A stretch of 64,000 nucleotides of DNA from Maribacter algarum (ex Lu et al. 2025) (nom. illeg.) (GTDB lineage: Bacteria > Bacteroidota > Bacteroidia > Flavobacteriales > Flavobacteriaceae): the NCBI GenBank assembly GCA_947495915.1, contig CANMAW010000003.1:1-64000 (forward strand), given 5' to 3'. Every line of letters begins with the position of its first letter. The stretch's first letter is position 1. The position numbers and the translations under genes were made by a program. Positions 17,661-26,765 of this stretch are shown in pieces. The notes beneath the pieces are model-generated. The model was not told where the DNA came from. It did not search any database and was given only the letters and a program-made list of their open reading frames with translations.

Positions 17661-20012
17661 ATGCACATATACAATGACATACCACCCATTAGCGAACGAA
17701 AAACATTAAAAGATTTTATTCCTTTAATAATAGCTTTTTTCGGTAGTTTAGTTGCGCTTTCATTGTATCAAAATTTACGACTTTACTTTAGCGGAGTTTT
17801 AGATAGTTTTTTTAATAAAAGTTTTGCACTGCTTGTATTACATCACACAGGTTTCACGGCCCTGGTGGCGTTGTTTTTAGCATTTCTATTTAATTACTTA
17901 GAAAATAAAAGCGTAGGGCGAGGTTTAAAAACGGTACGTATCATTTTAATGATTTTGTTGGCTATTGAAGGTTTTCTAATAGCTTTTTACGTGCAGAATT
18001 ACGAAATTCTTGGCATCAGTATTTTTGGTATTTCAGATTCAGAGAACATTCGATTCTTTTTGTTGCCAATAGTAATGATGCTGTTGTTGACTGCCTTAAT
18101 TTTTCATTATCTACATAAAGCTGCAGCATCGTTTTATACCGTAATCAGTAGAATGTATCCTTTTACAATTATTTTGTTTAGTCTCTTTTTAGCAACATTA
18201 AATTCAGAGAAGAAACCTATAAACGAGAATAAAACACAGTATTTGGTTCATAGTATGTTTCAAGGCTTGTTTGATTTTAATGATTATGAGGGAAAGGAAG
18301 AATACCCTTTACTGCGACCTCACAAACCAGACGTTTCATTGGCACAGTATTTTAATTTTAATGAAGAAAAACCAAATATTGTAATTCTACTTGTTGAGGG
18401 TTTAGGAAGCGATTTTGTTGGAGAACAGGCCAGGTTTAAAGGTTTTGCACCCCATTTAAACGCTTTAAGAAAAGAATCTCTTTCATGGAATAAATTTGTT
18501 AGCAATAGCAGTGCTAGTTTTGCTTCTTTACCAATGCTTGTTGGTTCTTTACCATTTGGAGACAATGGGTTTACTAATATACCCACTTATACAAATAGGC
18601 ATACGCTGTATAGCATTCTTAAAACCAACGGATATCATACTTTTTTTAATTACGGAGGAAACAGCGCATTAAATCACATTGATAAGTTTTTAGACGAAGA
18701 ACGTGTCGACTATATTCTTGATCGTAATGCCTTTGGCACCGAATTTCAAGAGCAAGCAGCAGATGCCGCTGGTATTTCGTTAGGTTACCCAGATCATCAA
18801 TTATTTAAAAAATGGAAAACTTTGCCATATGTAAAAGGGCCTAAATTTATAGTTTTTCAAACCTTAAGCACTAAAAATCCATTTTTAATACCCGATCAAG
18901 AAAAGCACCTTTTAAAACTACAGCATCTAGCATCAAATTTGAATCTATCAGAACAAACCAAGCGCATTGTAAGTAATAATGAAGAGGCATTTGCAAGCTT
19001 TATATATGCCGATCAGGCTATTCATGATTTTATTGAAGATTATAAAAAAGGACCTGACTATAACAACACCGTATTTATCATTACCGGAAGTCACAATATA
19101 ACTGATTTACCACAGGTAGATGAACTAGGAAGATATAAAGTACCTATGCTGATATTTGGCCCGTTAGTCAAAACAAAAATGGCTATACAAAACTTAGCTT
19201 CACATGCAGACCTAGCACCATCATTAGTGGCATTATTAGAAAGTACGCATCAAATAAAGGCTCCTAAAAATGTCGCTTGGTTAGGAAAATCTATACTTCA
19301 AGAAAATATTTATGATACTCAAAAGAACATACCTATGTTTCGAGATATCAATAACATACAAGATTTTATTAAAGGAAAACATTATGTGACTAATGATACC
19401 TATTTCGCTCTTGATGATCATTTAAAATTAATTGAAATTGGTGATGATAGTATTACCAAGAATATTAAAAAAGCTTTTAAAAAATTTAAAGCAGTAAATA
19501 AGTATACCACTGAAAATAATAAGATTCTTCCAGAAAATGAGTCCTTACTCGTAAAAAAGCAGAACGACTTTTCTAAAACAGAATTAGTTTGGATTGAAAG
19601 TGTATTTAATGGAATAGACTATGATAATGCCTATAATACGGCTCGAAAATTAGCTTTTGATAAAGATTGGAATCGGGCTCTATTACTTTGCAAATTTATT
19701 TTAAGTAAAACACCGCGACACGCTGACACAGAGATACTTATGGGTAGAATATATTCTTGGCAAGAAAAATTTCAAAACTCTGAAGAAGTTTTAAAAGAAA
19801 CTTTACGAAAATATCCTAAGTATGAAGATGGTTATGCCGCCTTATTAGATACATACTTTTGGGCGGGTACCAATGAAAAATCGATAGCATTATTAAATAC
19901 TATGAATCGACATGATATTAACAATACTATCATAAATGAAAAAATAGCTAGGGCGAAACATCATATTTCTAAAGATTCTACGTTAGATATGAACCCAAAC
20001 TCACCAAAGTAA
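17661..20012 (+). CDS. LtaS/sulfatase-like membrane protein with C-terminal TPR region
   Basis: The 783-residue protein has about five N-terminal transmembrane helices (residues ~20-185). A periplasmic alkaline-phosphatase-superfamily domain (~230-540) and a TPR-like tail (~645-780; DWNRALLLCKFILSKTPRHA) follow. Relatives such as LTA synthase and OpgB-type enzymes transfer or hydrolyse phospho or sulfo groups. Visible elements are NIVILLVEGLGSD (metal Glu), a Ser-rich nucleophile segment SNSSASFASLP, and ITGSHNITDLP, where the family usually has GDH. The Asp-to-Ser change may weaken or alter metal binding. It may decorate the polymer made by the GT2 protein. The start was set at 17661, one base after the GT2 stop; an in-frame ATG at 17643 lies inside that gene. 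Confidence 0.85.
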   Translation: MHIYNDIPPISERKTLKDFIPLIIAFFGSLVALSLYQNLRLYFSGVLDSFFNKSFALLVLHHTGFTALVALFLAFLFNYLENKSVGRGLKTVRIILMILLAIEGFLIAFYVQNYEILGISIFGISDSENIRFFLLPIVMMLLLTALIFHYLHKAAASFYTVISRMYPFTIILFSLFLATLNSEKKPINENKTQYLVHSMFQGLFDFNDYEGKEEYPLLRPHKPDVSLAQYFNFNEEKPNIVILLVEGLGSDFVGEQARFKGFAPHLNALRKESLSWNKFVSNSSASFASLPMLVGSLPFGDNGFTNIPTYTNRHTLYSILKTNGYHTFFNYGGNSALNHIDKFLDEERVDYILDRNAFGTEFQEQAADAAGISLGYPDHQLFKKWKTLPYVKGPKFIVFQTLSTKNPFLIPDQEKHLLKLQHLASNLNLSEQTKRIVSNNEEAFASFIYADQAIHDFIEDYKKGPDYNNTVFIITGSHNITDLPQVDELGRYKVPMLIFGPLVKTKMAIQNLASHADLAPSLVALLESTHQIKAPKNVAWLGKSILQENIYDTQKNIPMFRDINNIQDFIKGKHYVTNDTYFALDDHLKLIEIGDDSITKNIKKAFKKFKAVNKYTTENNKILPENESLLVKKQNDFSKTELVWIESVFNGIDYDNAYNTARKLAFDKDWNRALLLCKFILSKTPRHADTEILMGRIYSWQEKFQNSEEVLKETLRKYPKYEDGYAALLDTYFWAGTNEKSIALLNTMNRHDINNTIINEKIARAKHHISKDSTLDMNPNSPK

Positions 20013-20038
20013 TATTGAACTACCTTAACTAGCTAAGA

Positions 20039-21505
20039 ATGAGATTACATAAAGTCTTACTTTCATTCATATTGCTTGCCTTTACATTTATGGTTAAGGG
20101 GCAAGATTTGGTGTACGCAGGAAACCCAGATACTTCTTTTCTTACAGCCAGAGACATGGCTTTTGCTGGGCATCGAAATTCAGCTCGAGATACCCTCAAT
20201 CACATATTAACCCGATACCCTGAGTATAGCGATGTTAGAAATCTACTGGGCAAAACTCTAAGTTGGGATGGCAAATACAAAGAAGCTCGAAAACATTTTA
20301 ATCGTATCACATCAAATGAACGCATCAACAAAGAGGCATGGGAAGCAGCCATAAAAAATGAAATATATGCTAAAGAATATTATTTAGCTTTAGGTCTTTC
20401 AAATAAAGCATTAAAGTATATCTCTAATGATGCAGATATTTTGAAACTAAAGGCAGAAGCTACTAATCTCTTAAACAAAGAAAGTAAAAGCACAGAACAA
20501 AATCGAAAATATTATAATCGAATAACCTCTTCTGAACATAGTAATAAAGAGGCCTGGGTTGCAGCCATTAAAAATGAAATTAACGCCAATGAGTATTACC
20601 TGGCATTAGGTTTAGCCAACAAAGCACTTACATTTTTAAGTGATGATGATGATTTAATAGTAATGAAGGCCTATGCTACTATGAAGATAAATCAGCTAAA
20701 TGGTAATAATGCTCTTGACGGTGTAGAATTACCTTCTAAGTTTGCCGAAAAAGAGGAAGAAGAAGAAAAACAAAAAAATAATCAAATATCTATATCAAAT
20801 ACATTCGATGCATTCGACAAAGTGTTTGATCCTATGATTTATACAAGTATTGAATACAAAAGAGAAACTAAAGCAGGGGCTATAATTCCTAGAATCAATT
20901 ATAACAACCGATTTCAAACACACGGACTACAATATGAAGTTGATTTTTATCCAAAGTTTTCAAAAACCTTTTATGCTTATTTAAATTATGGGTATTCAGA
21001 CGCTCCGATATTTCCTGACCACAGAGTAGGAGGTGAGCTATACTCAAATTTTGCAAAAAAAATTGAAGCCTCTGCAGGTTTTCGATTTTTAGATTTCTCC
21101 GATACAAAGGCGATAATTTATACAGGTTCACTCGGTCTGTATTCTGGCAATTACTATTATTCACTTCGCCCATACGTTATTCCGAATGATAATGGTGAAT
21201 TGGGTATTTCTGGTGAGTTGTTAGCGAGAAAGTATCTGAAAGATGCCGACAATTATCTCGGGTTAAGAGCAGGAATGGGCTTTTTACCAGAATTAAGGCA
21301 ATTACGTTTTGGAGATGAACTGCTAGCCGAAACCCTTTTATATGTAGAATCACAACAACTACAATTTGAATACCAATTTACGGGTTGGCTACCATCAAAC
21401 AAGTATCGTGCTAACCTCGGACTGTTACGACAAGAGCTGGTATTTGATTCTAATAATTTTTACTGGGCGGTTTCAGCAGGCATTACAGCTCAAGTTAAGT
21501 TTTAA
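20039..21505 (+). CDS. YaiO-family TPR and outer-membrane beta-barrel protein
   Basis: The 488-residue protein begins with a cleavable signal peptide (LLSFILLAFTFMVKGQ). A TPR-rich segment (residues ~25-230) and a C-terminal barrel (~260-488) with alternating hydrophobic strands and a terminal ITAQVKF follow. This matches the YaiO outer-membrane family, thought to be a glycan export or surface barrel. The TPR part holds an internal duplication: N-R-I-T-S and AAIKNEI-x-A-x-E-Y-Y-L-A-L-G-L occur twice, 72 residues apart. The TPR tail of the upstream sulfatase-like protein resembles the first part of this protein. It is the last gene of the operon and the likely outer-membrane exit. Confidence 0.87.
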   Translation: MRLHKVLLSFILLAFTFMVKGQDLVYAGNPDTSFLTARDMAFAGHRNSARDTLNHILTRYPEYSDVRNLLGKTLSWDGKYKEARKHFNRITSNERINKEAWEAAIKNEIYAKEYYLALGLSNKALKYISNDADILKLKAEATNLLNKESKSTEQNRKYYNRITSSEHSNKEAWVAAIKNEINANEYYLALGLANKALTFLSDDDDLIVMKAYATMKINQLNGNNALDGVELPSKFAEKEEEEEKQKNNQISISNTFDAFDKVFDPMIYTSIEYKRETKAGAIIPRINYNNRFQTHGLQYEVDFYPKFSKTFYAYLNYGYSDAPIFPDHRVGGELYSNFAKKIEASAGFRFLDFSDTKAIIYTGSLGLYSGNYYYSLRPYVIPNDNGELGISGELLARKYLKDADNYLGLRAGMGFLPELRQLRFGDELLAETLLYVESQQLQFEYQFTGWLPSNKYRANLGLLRQELVFDSNNFYWAVSAGITAQVKF

Positions 21506-21733
21506 ACTTAGGAAATGACATAAGAGTGCTTTTCCTTTTTTAAAATGTCAAAAAAATCGATGAACTACACACCGGTTTTTAAGCTTAAATTTCATTCATA
21601 TGGTCATTCATCGATTTCACAACAAAAATTTAGTTCTACACCACAATTAATTGTTTCCATTTCACGTTATCAATAAGTTAGTAGTATAATTATTGAACCC
21701 AAATCAAATAATAAACTAAACAAAACCCCTACC
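21506..21733 (+). promoter_or_regulatory. Structured upstream region with 11-bp inverted repeat
   Basis: AAATCGATGAA (21554-21564) and its exact reverse complement (21607-21617) flank 42 bases, which contain the palindrome TTTAAGCTTAAA (21578-21589). This lies about 120 bases before the two tiny ORFs. It could be an operator, an RNA hairpin or part of the tail of the YaiO transcript. I saw no clean TAnnTTTG box. Confidence 0.4.
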
Positions 21734-21832
21734 ATGTTGTACGATACCTACGGAGAGGAGTATTTAAGCTTTCTTCAAGAACTAAACGAAATCTTAAGTG
21801 TTAACGAACTAACTGAGTTAGACTATATGTAG
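21734..21832 (+). CDS. Candidate 32-residue micropeptide, copy 1
   Basis: The frame reads MLYDTYGEEY, then a hydrophobic/acidic part with Y-L-x-F-L-x-x-L-N-E-I-L-x-x-N-E-L-x-x-L-D-Y. A second ORF starts 28 bases downstream with the same spacing Y-x-x-F-x-x-x-L-N-E-I-L-x-x-x-E-x-x-x-L-x-Y. Such conservation between two adjacent tiny frames is unlikely by chance. The pattern predicts one amphipathic acidic helix. I recognise no family and no Shine-Dalgarno site. A strong terminator follows the pair. It could be a regulatory peptide, a precursor peptide or a small binding protein. Confidence 0.5.
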   Translation: MLYDTYGEEYLSFLQELNEILSVNELTELDYM

Positions 21833-21860
21833 TCTCATAGAGTTCACTAAAAATCAAGTT

Positions 21861-21962
21861 ATGGCAAATCAAAATTCAGACAATGCAGCTTACATGAATT
21901 TCATTGAAACATTAAATGAAATTTTAACAGATTCAGAAATCAACAAACTAAGTTACTCGTAA
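21861..21962 (+). CDS. Candidate 33-residue micropeptide, copy 2
   Basis: The frame reads MANQNSDNAAY, then M-N-F-I-E-T-L-N-E-I-L-x-x-S-E-I-N-K-L-S-Y-S. Its last ~24 residues align with copy 1, while the N-terminal ~9 residues differ. A divergent head with a conserved C-terminal helix suggests the helix is the working part. It ends 28 bases before a perfect palindromic terminator, so the two ORFs form one short transcript. No known family is recognised. Confidence 0.5.
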   Translation: MANQNSDNAAYMNFIETLNEILTDSEINKLSYS

Positions 21963-21983
21963 CTACTAATTAGGTTTAACCTA

Positions 21984-22024
21984 AAAAAAAGCACTCTATT
22001 CTAGAATAGAGTGCTTTTTTTTTT
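21984..22024 (+). terminator. Strong bidirectional Rho-independent terminator
   Basis: A 24-base perfect palindrome (21991-22014, GCACTCTATTC arm) is flanked by eight A on the left and about ten T on the right. It ends the micropeptide transcript and also serves the sigma-factor gene on the minus strand, which stops at 22058. Confidence 0.9.
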
Positions 22025-22057
22025 GTTCGAAATCGGGGGCTTTATTTGAAAATCGCT

Positions 22058-22921
22058 TTATCCTAAATAGGTCTTTAATAACTTACTTCTAGAATTATGT
22101 CGCAACTTACGAATTGCCTTTTCACGAATTTGGCGAACACGTTCTCTAGTTAAATCAAATGTTTGCCCTATTTCTGCCAAAGTCATTGACTGTTGGTCTC
22201 CTATACCATAATACAGTTTAACCACATCTGCTTCACGAGGTGATAATGTTTCTAAAGCGCGAACTATTTCGGTGTTCAATGATTGTTGCATCAAATCTTT
22301 ATCAGGCCGTGGAGATTCACCAGATCGAAGTACATCATATAAATTTGAATCTTCGCCTTCACGCAAGGGAGCATCCATAGAGACATGCCGACCAGAATTT
22401 TTCATCGACTGCTTAACCTCACTTACCGTCATTTCGAGTTCTTTTGCTATTTCTTCTGCCGAGGGTGGTCTTTCATGTGCTTGTTCGAGATACGAAAAGG
22501 TTTTTTTGATTTTATTGATTGAACCAATTTTATTTAAAGGCAAACGAACCACACGTGACTGTTCTGCAAGTGCTTGCAAAATCGACTGACGAATCCACCA
22601 AACGGCATAAGAAATAAATTTAAATCCTCTAGTTTCGTCAAACCGTTTAGCAGCTTTCACAAGCCCCAAATTACCTTCATTTATTAAATCGGGAAGTTTT
22701 AATCCTTGGTTTTGATATTGTTTTGCCACAGATACGACAAAACGTAAATTTGCAGTGGTAAGTTTTTCTAAAGCCCATTGATCACCTGTACGTATACGTT
22801 GTGCCAATTCTACTTCTTCAGCTGCGTTAATTAAATCAATCTTACTAATATCTTGCAAGTATTTATCTAAAGATTTTGATTCTCTATTCGTTACTTGCTT
22901 GATAATTTTTAGTTGCCTCAT
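22058..22921 (-). CDS. rpoD: Primary RNA polymerase sigma factor (RpoD/SigA type)
   Basis: The 287-residue protein is the short primary sigma factor typical of Bacteroidota, lacking the long N-terminal region 1.1 of E. coli RpoD. Region 1.2 ([15 protein letters not shown]), region 2 ([49 protein letters not shown]), region 3 and region 4 ([16 protein letters not shown], helix-turn-helix [23 protein letters not shown]) are all present. It should direct transcription from the TAnnTTTG promoters seen across the window. It shares a bidirectional terminator with the micropeptides. Confidence 0.96.
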   Translation of the reverse strand: MRQLKIIKQVTNRESKSLDKYLQDISKIDLINAAEEVELAQRIRTGDQWALEKLTTANLRFVVSVAKQYQNQGLKLPDLINEGNLGLVKAAKRFDETRGFKFISYAVWWIRQSILQALAEQSRVVRLPLNKIGSINKIKKTFSYLEQAHERPPSAEEIAKELEMTVSEVKQSMKNSGRHVSMDAPLREGEDSNLYDVLRSGESPRPDKDLMQQSLNTEIVRALETLSPREADVVKLYYGIGDQQSMTLAEIGQTFDLTRERVRQIREKAIRKLRHNSRSKLLKTYLG

Positions 22922-23111
22922 ATATTTGTTTAGATTTCGAAGTTCTACATCTTCTCATAATACATTTTTATAACCGCTTTTCCAAAGAGTTCTTCATAAT
23001 CTTATACAAATTTTATTACAAAACCGTGCGAATACTACGTTTTACTCAAGTTTGGTATATGATACTATTATGTGATTTTGAGTACTTTATTGATTATTGA
23101 AGTGCTTGCCT

Positions 23112-23119
23112 TACATTTG
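23112..23119 (+). promoter_or_regulatory. Candidate -7 promoter box for DUF6155 gene
   Basis: TACATTTG fits TAnnTTTG. A TTTATTG sequence ending at 23092, 19 bases upstream, may act as the -33 element. Confidence 0.5.
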
Positions 23120-23135
23120 AAATACAATATTAGTT

Positions 23136-23645
23136 ATGAGTAAAAGAGCCTTACAGAAATATTTAAAAGAACTTAAAAAACCCGAGTTAGAAGAACAGCT
23201 TATTGATTTATATTCACGATTTCCTGTGGTTAAAGAATACTATGATTTTGTCTTTAACCCTAAGGAAGAAAAATTAGTACAAGAGGCTAAAACAAAAATA
23301 TCAAACGAATACTTCCCTCTAAAGCGGAGAAAAGCTAAAGCTAGACGTTCTGTTGCTCAAAAATTCATTAAGCATTTTAATAAATTAGGGGTTGAACCTG
23401 TGCTAGTTGCTGATGTAATGTTGTTTAACATGGAAATTGCCCTAGCTTATTCCTTAGAAAAAAATGTACCCGATGCCTTTTATAAAAGTATGGCAAACAG
23501 TTTCAAAGAGGCCATTCATTTCATTTCGCTACATGGTTTATTATCTGAATTTAAAGTGCGTATAGTAGGCCTTTACAAAGAAATACAATCAAATGAGTGG
23601 TTATTTGAAGAAGAATTTTCGCGTGCCTTAGATATTATTGATTAA
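23136..23645 (+). CDS. DUF6155 family protein
   Basis: The 169-residue helical protein fits DUF6155, a family I recall from Bacteroidota. It shows KRALQKYLKELKKPELEEQLIDLYSRF, YYDFVFNPKEEKLVQEAK, YFPLKRRKAKARRSVAQKFIKHFNKLGVEP and a C-terminal acidic end. The KRRKAKARR stretch is strongly basic, which would suit nucleic-acid contact, but no fold or function is established as far as I know. It has no signal peptide and no membrane helix. It stands alone, with the sigma factor divergent upstream and the helicase 190 bases downstream. Confidence 0.75.
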   Translation: MSKRALQKYLKELKKPELEEQLIDLYSRFPVVKEYYDFVFNPKEEKLVQEAKTKISNEYFPLKRRKAKARRSVAQKFIKHFNKLGVEPVLVADVMLFNMEIALAYSLEKNVPDAFYKSMANSFKEAIHFISLHGLLSEFKVRIVGLYKEIQSNEWLFEEEFSRALDIID

Positions 23646-23773
23646 ACTTAAAAACACAAGACCTCAATGAATGACTGTTATGAATTAGTCTTTAAAAAAT
23701 AATCGTAACGTTAAAATAATGAACAAATACTACGATTCCGCGGTTATAATTTCGTACAAGTATAAAAATCGGT

Positions 23774-23781
23774 TAGTTTTG
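23774..23781 (+). promoter_or_regulatory. Candidate promoter of first DEAH helicase
   Basis: TAGTTTTG matches TAnnTTTG. TTCG at 23751-23754, 19 bases upstream, is a one-mismatch match to the -33 TTTG. Confidence 0.55.
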
Positions 23782-23835
23782 CAAAATTCCCCTTTCATGA
23801 ATTTTTTCAGCAGTTAACACAGAAACAAGCACTAC

Positions 23836-25347
23836 TTGGAAGTAAAAAAAAATATAAAAGAGAAAACCCTATACGATTACCAACTAGAGGATTTGAATAC
23901 TATTTTCAAAACTTTAGATGAATCAAAAGAAGGTGCAAACATATTGTATCAATTACCTACTGGCGGAGGAAAAACTGTTGTTTTTTCTGAAATTGTTAGG
24001 CGATACATAGAACAAACCGGCAAAAAAGTAGTTGTACTAACACATCGTATTGAATTGAGTGTTCAGACCTCTAAAATGCTGACCGGTTTTGGTGTTCAAA
24101 ATAAAATTATAAATAGTGAAGTAAAAGAACTTCGTGATCAAGATGAATTTGCCTGTTTTGTTGCAATGGTCGAAACCTTAAATAATCGGCTTCAAGAAGA
24201 AAAGGTAGAGATTAATAATATTGGATTGGTTATTATCGATGAAGCTCACTATAATTCTTTTCGTAAACTATTTAAGTATTTTGAAAAATCAACCATATTA
24301 GGGGTCACTGCTACGCCATTAAGCTCGAATATAAAATTACCGATGAAAGACAATTATCAAAAGTTAATTGTCGGAGAATCAATTCAGTCTTTAATTAAAC
24401 AAAAGTTTTTGGCGAAAGCCAATGTATACAATTACGATGTAAGTCTTCAAAATTTAAAACTAGGAATAAGCGGTGATTACACCGTAAAATCTTCTGACGA
24501 GCTATACGGCAATCAAAGTATGCTGGGCAAATTATTAACAGCCTACACCGAAATTGCAAAAGGCACCAAAACGTTAATTTTCAATAACGGTATTAACACC
24601 TCCCGATACGTATATGATACCTTTAAAAAGGCGGGTTACAATGTACGTCACTTAGACAATAAAAATAATGCAACCGAGCGACGTGAAATTTTAGAATGGT
24701 TTTCAAACACCCCTGATGCTATTTTGTCTTCTGTAAGTATTTTGACAACAGGGTTCGATGAACCAACAGTAGAGACCATTATTTTAAATCGGGCCACCCG
24801 ATCTTTAACTCTTTACTTTCAGATGATTGGAAGGGGTTCTCGAGTGCTTCCAAACAAGAAAGAGTTTACCGTGGTTGACATGGGAAATAATGTTGCTAGA
24901 TTTGGAATGTGGGATGCTCCAATTGATTGGCAAGAGATCTTTCATTTTCCTGATTTCTTTCTCGAAAACATTAAGAATGACGAAGATATAGAAAGAGAAT
25001 TTGTTTATGAGATGCCTGCAGCCTTACGTGAGAAATTTGCCAAGTCTGATGCTATCGAATTTGATATAAAAGAAGAATACAAAAAGGTCTTCGCTCAAGG
25101 TCAAAAATCAAAAATAGTTTTAGAGAAAAGTATAGAACAACATGCGCGCATTTGTATGGAAAATGCAGAAGATGTATTTGATGCTCGAATTCTTGCGAAG
25201 CAACTAAAAGAAGAGATTAGTTATCGTGTACGTCAATACTCTTATTGCATTATGAATAATACTAAAAATTATAAAGAATGGCTAGAGGAAGATTACGAAC
25301 GAAAATTACGTTCAAAAATATCTAAAATGTTTGCTGAAAAAATGTAG
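23836..25347 (+). CDS. SF2 DEAH-box helicase (copy 1 of 2)
   Basis: The 503-residue protein is a superfamily 2 helicase. Walker A LPTGGGKT, motif Ia LTHRIELSVQT, motif II IIDEAHYNS, motif III TATPLSS, motif V SILTTGFDEPT and motif VI QMIGRGSRVL are all present. A helical C-terminal region (~residues 400-503) follows. The start is TTG at 23836, because no ATG occurs until well inside the helicase domain. It is closely similar over its whole length to the protein at 41449-43002, so the two are paralogues. No nuclease, methylase or other restriction partner is adjacent, so the substrate and role cannot be inferred. Confidence 0.88.
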   Translation: MEVKKNIKEKTLYDYQLEDLNTIFKTLDESKEGANILYQLPTGGGKTVVFSEIVRRYIEQTGKKVVVLTHRIELSVQTSKMLTGFGVQNKIINSEVKELRDQDEFACFVAMVETLNNRLQEEKVEINNIGLVIIDEAHYNSFRKLFKYFEKSTILGVTATPLSSNIKLPMKDNYQKLIVGESIQSLIKQKFLAKANVYNYDVSLQNLKLGISGDYTVKSSDELYGNQSMLGKLLTAYTEIAKGTKTLIFNNGINTSRYVYDTFKKAGYNVRHLDNKNNATERREILEWFSNTPDAILSSVSILTTGFDEPTVETIILNRATRSLTLYFQMIGRGSRVLPNKKEFTVVDMGNNVARFGMWDAPIDWQEIFHFPDFFLENIKNDEDIEREFVYEMPAALREKFAKSDAIEFDIKEEYKKVFAQGQKSKIVLEKSIEQHARICMENAEDVFDARILAKQLKEEISYRVRQYSYCIMNNTKNYKEWLEEDYERKLRSKISKMFAEKM

Positions 25348-25425
25348 CAACAATAGTAAACTCTGCTTAAAAAAACGATTTTCAATTTAATTCATTTGTT
25401 GAATTAATCACAAGGCTTGCATTAA

Positions 25426-26673
25426 ATGTCGCAACAAAAAGTTCTAATTATCGCTTTAGTTTGGCCCGAACCGCAGACTACTGCCGCAGGAAGCAGAATG
25501 TTGCAATTGTTACAATTTTTCAAAAGTTCAAACTATGCTATTACTGTTGCTAGCACTGCAACCGAATCTAAATTATCATTTGACCTTAATAACTTAGAAA
25601 TAGATAAAAAAAGCATTCAATTAAACCATTCTAGTTTTGATGTTTTTATTGCAGACTTCAACCCTGCAATTGTTCTATTTGACCGTTTTATAACTGAAGA
25701 ACAATTTGGCTGGCGTGTGGCCGAACATGCTCCAAATGCATTACGTATTCTTAATACTGAAGATCTACATTCATTGCGCCATGTTAGAGAAAAGTCATTT
25801 AAAAAGAATATTCCGTTTACTATAAACCATTGGCTAAATGATGATAAAACAAAACGAGAGATAGCAAGTATATATCGATCAGATTTATCATTAATAATCT
25901 CTAGCCATGAAATAGAACTACTTCAAAATGTTTTAAACATTGATAAAAACCTCTTACTGCATTTACCATTTATGACAGAAAAAGTATCGGAAAAACAAAT
26001 ATCTGATTGGCCTACATTTTCAGAACGAAAAGACTTTATCTGTATCGGCAACGGTAAACATGCTCCTAATCTTGATGCCATAGTTTGGTTAAAAAAAGAG
26101 ATATGGCCTTTAATTCATGCTAAACTACCTGATTCAAACCTTCACATTTATGGTGCCTATCTACCAGAATTTATCAAGCAAATGCACCGCCCTAAAGAGG
26201 GGTTCTTGGTTCATGGATGGACGGAAGATAAAAAAACTGCTTTTCAAAAGGCCAAAATTAATTTAGCCCCTTTACGTTTTGGTGCAGGTATTAAAGGAAA
26301 ATTGGTTGACAGTATGACCTTTGGTACACCGAGTATTACAACCTCTATTGGTGCTGAAGGCATGCATGATCATTTACCATGGAACGGTACTATTGCTGAT
26401 GAAGCAGGAACCTTTGCTAATGCAGCAGTTTTGCTATATAGAGATAAAAATACTTGGCAGACCGCACAAGGCTTCGGAATAGAAATTATTGATGAAATTT
26501 ATAATTCTGAAAAACTTCACAATAGACTAACCAATGCAATAAATAAACTATTTGAATATTTGATAACGCATCGACAACGAAATTTTATAGGGGTTATGTT
26601 GCAACATCATTCTTTAGCAAGTACCAAGTTTATGTCTAAATGGATAGCAGAAAAAGAGAGTAAAAACAATTAA
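25426..26673 (+). CDS. GT4-type glycosyltransferase
   Basis: The 415-residue protein has the two Rossmann-like halves of GT-B enzymes. The C-terminal half shows GNGKHAPNLDAIVWL, LHIYGAYLPEF, HGWTEDKKTAFQKAKINLAPLRFGAGIKGKLVDSMTFGTPSITTSIGAEGM, typical of family GT4 donor-binding regions. The N-terminal acceptor half (LVWPEPQTTAAGSRMLQLLQFF) is also recognisable. There is no signal peptide, so it acts in the cytosol or at the membrane surface. A small inverted repeat (TTAATTCA/TGAATTAA, 25387-25407) lies just before the start. Its neighbours, a helicase and menB, give no pathway clue, so donor and acceptor are unknown. Confidence 0.85.
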   Translation: MSQQKVLIIALVWPEPQTTAAGSRMLQLLQFFKSSNYAITVASTATESKLSFDLNNLEIDKKSIQLNHSSFDVFIADFNPAIVLFDRFITEEQFGWRVAEHAPNALRILNTEDLHSLRHVREKSFKKNIPFTINHWLNDDKTKREIASIYRSDLSLIISSHEIELLQNVLNIDKNLLLHLPFMTEKVSEKQISDWPTFSERKDFICIGNGKHAPNLDAIVWLKKEIWPLIHAKLPDSNLHIYGAYLPEFIKQMHRPKEGFLVHGWTEDKKTAFQKAKINLAPLRFGAGIKGKLVDSMTFGTPSITTSIGAEGMHDHLPWNGTIADEAGTFANAAVLLYRDKNTWQTAQGFGIEIIDEIYNSEKLHNRLTNAINKLFEYLITHRQRNFIGVMLQHHSLASTKFMSKWIAEKESKNN

Positions 26674-26765
26674 AAAAAACTATACCCGATTTTTGAAAGC
26701 TAGCATATCACCATTCTTTTTCAATATTACCACTATCTTTACGTATTAAAAATGAATAATAATAC

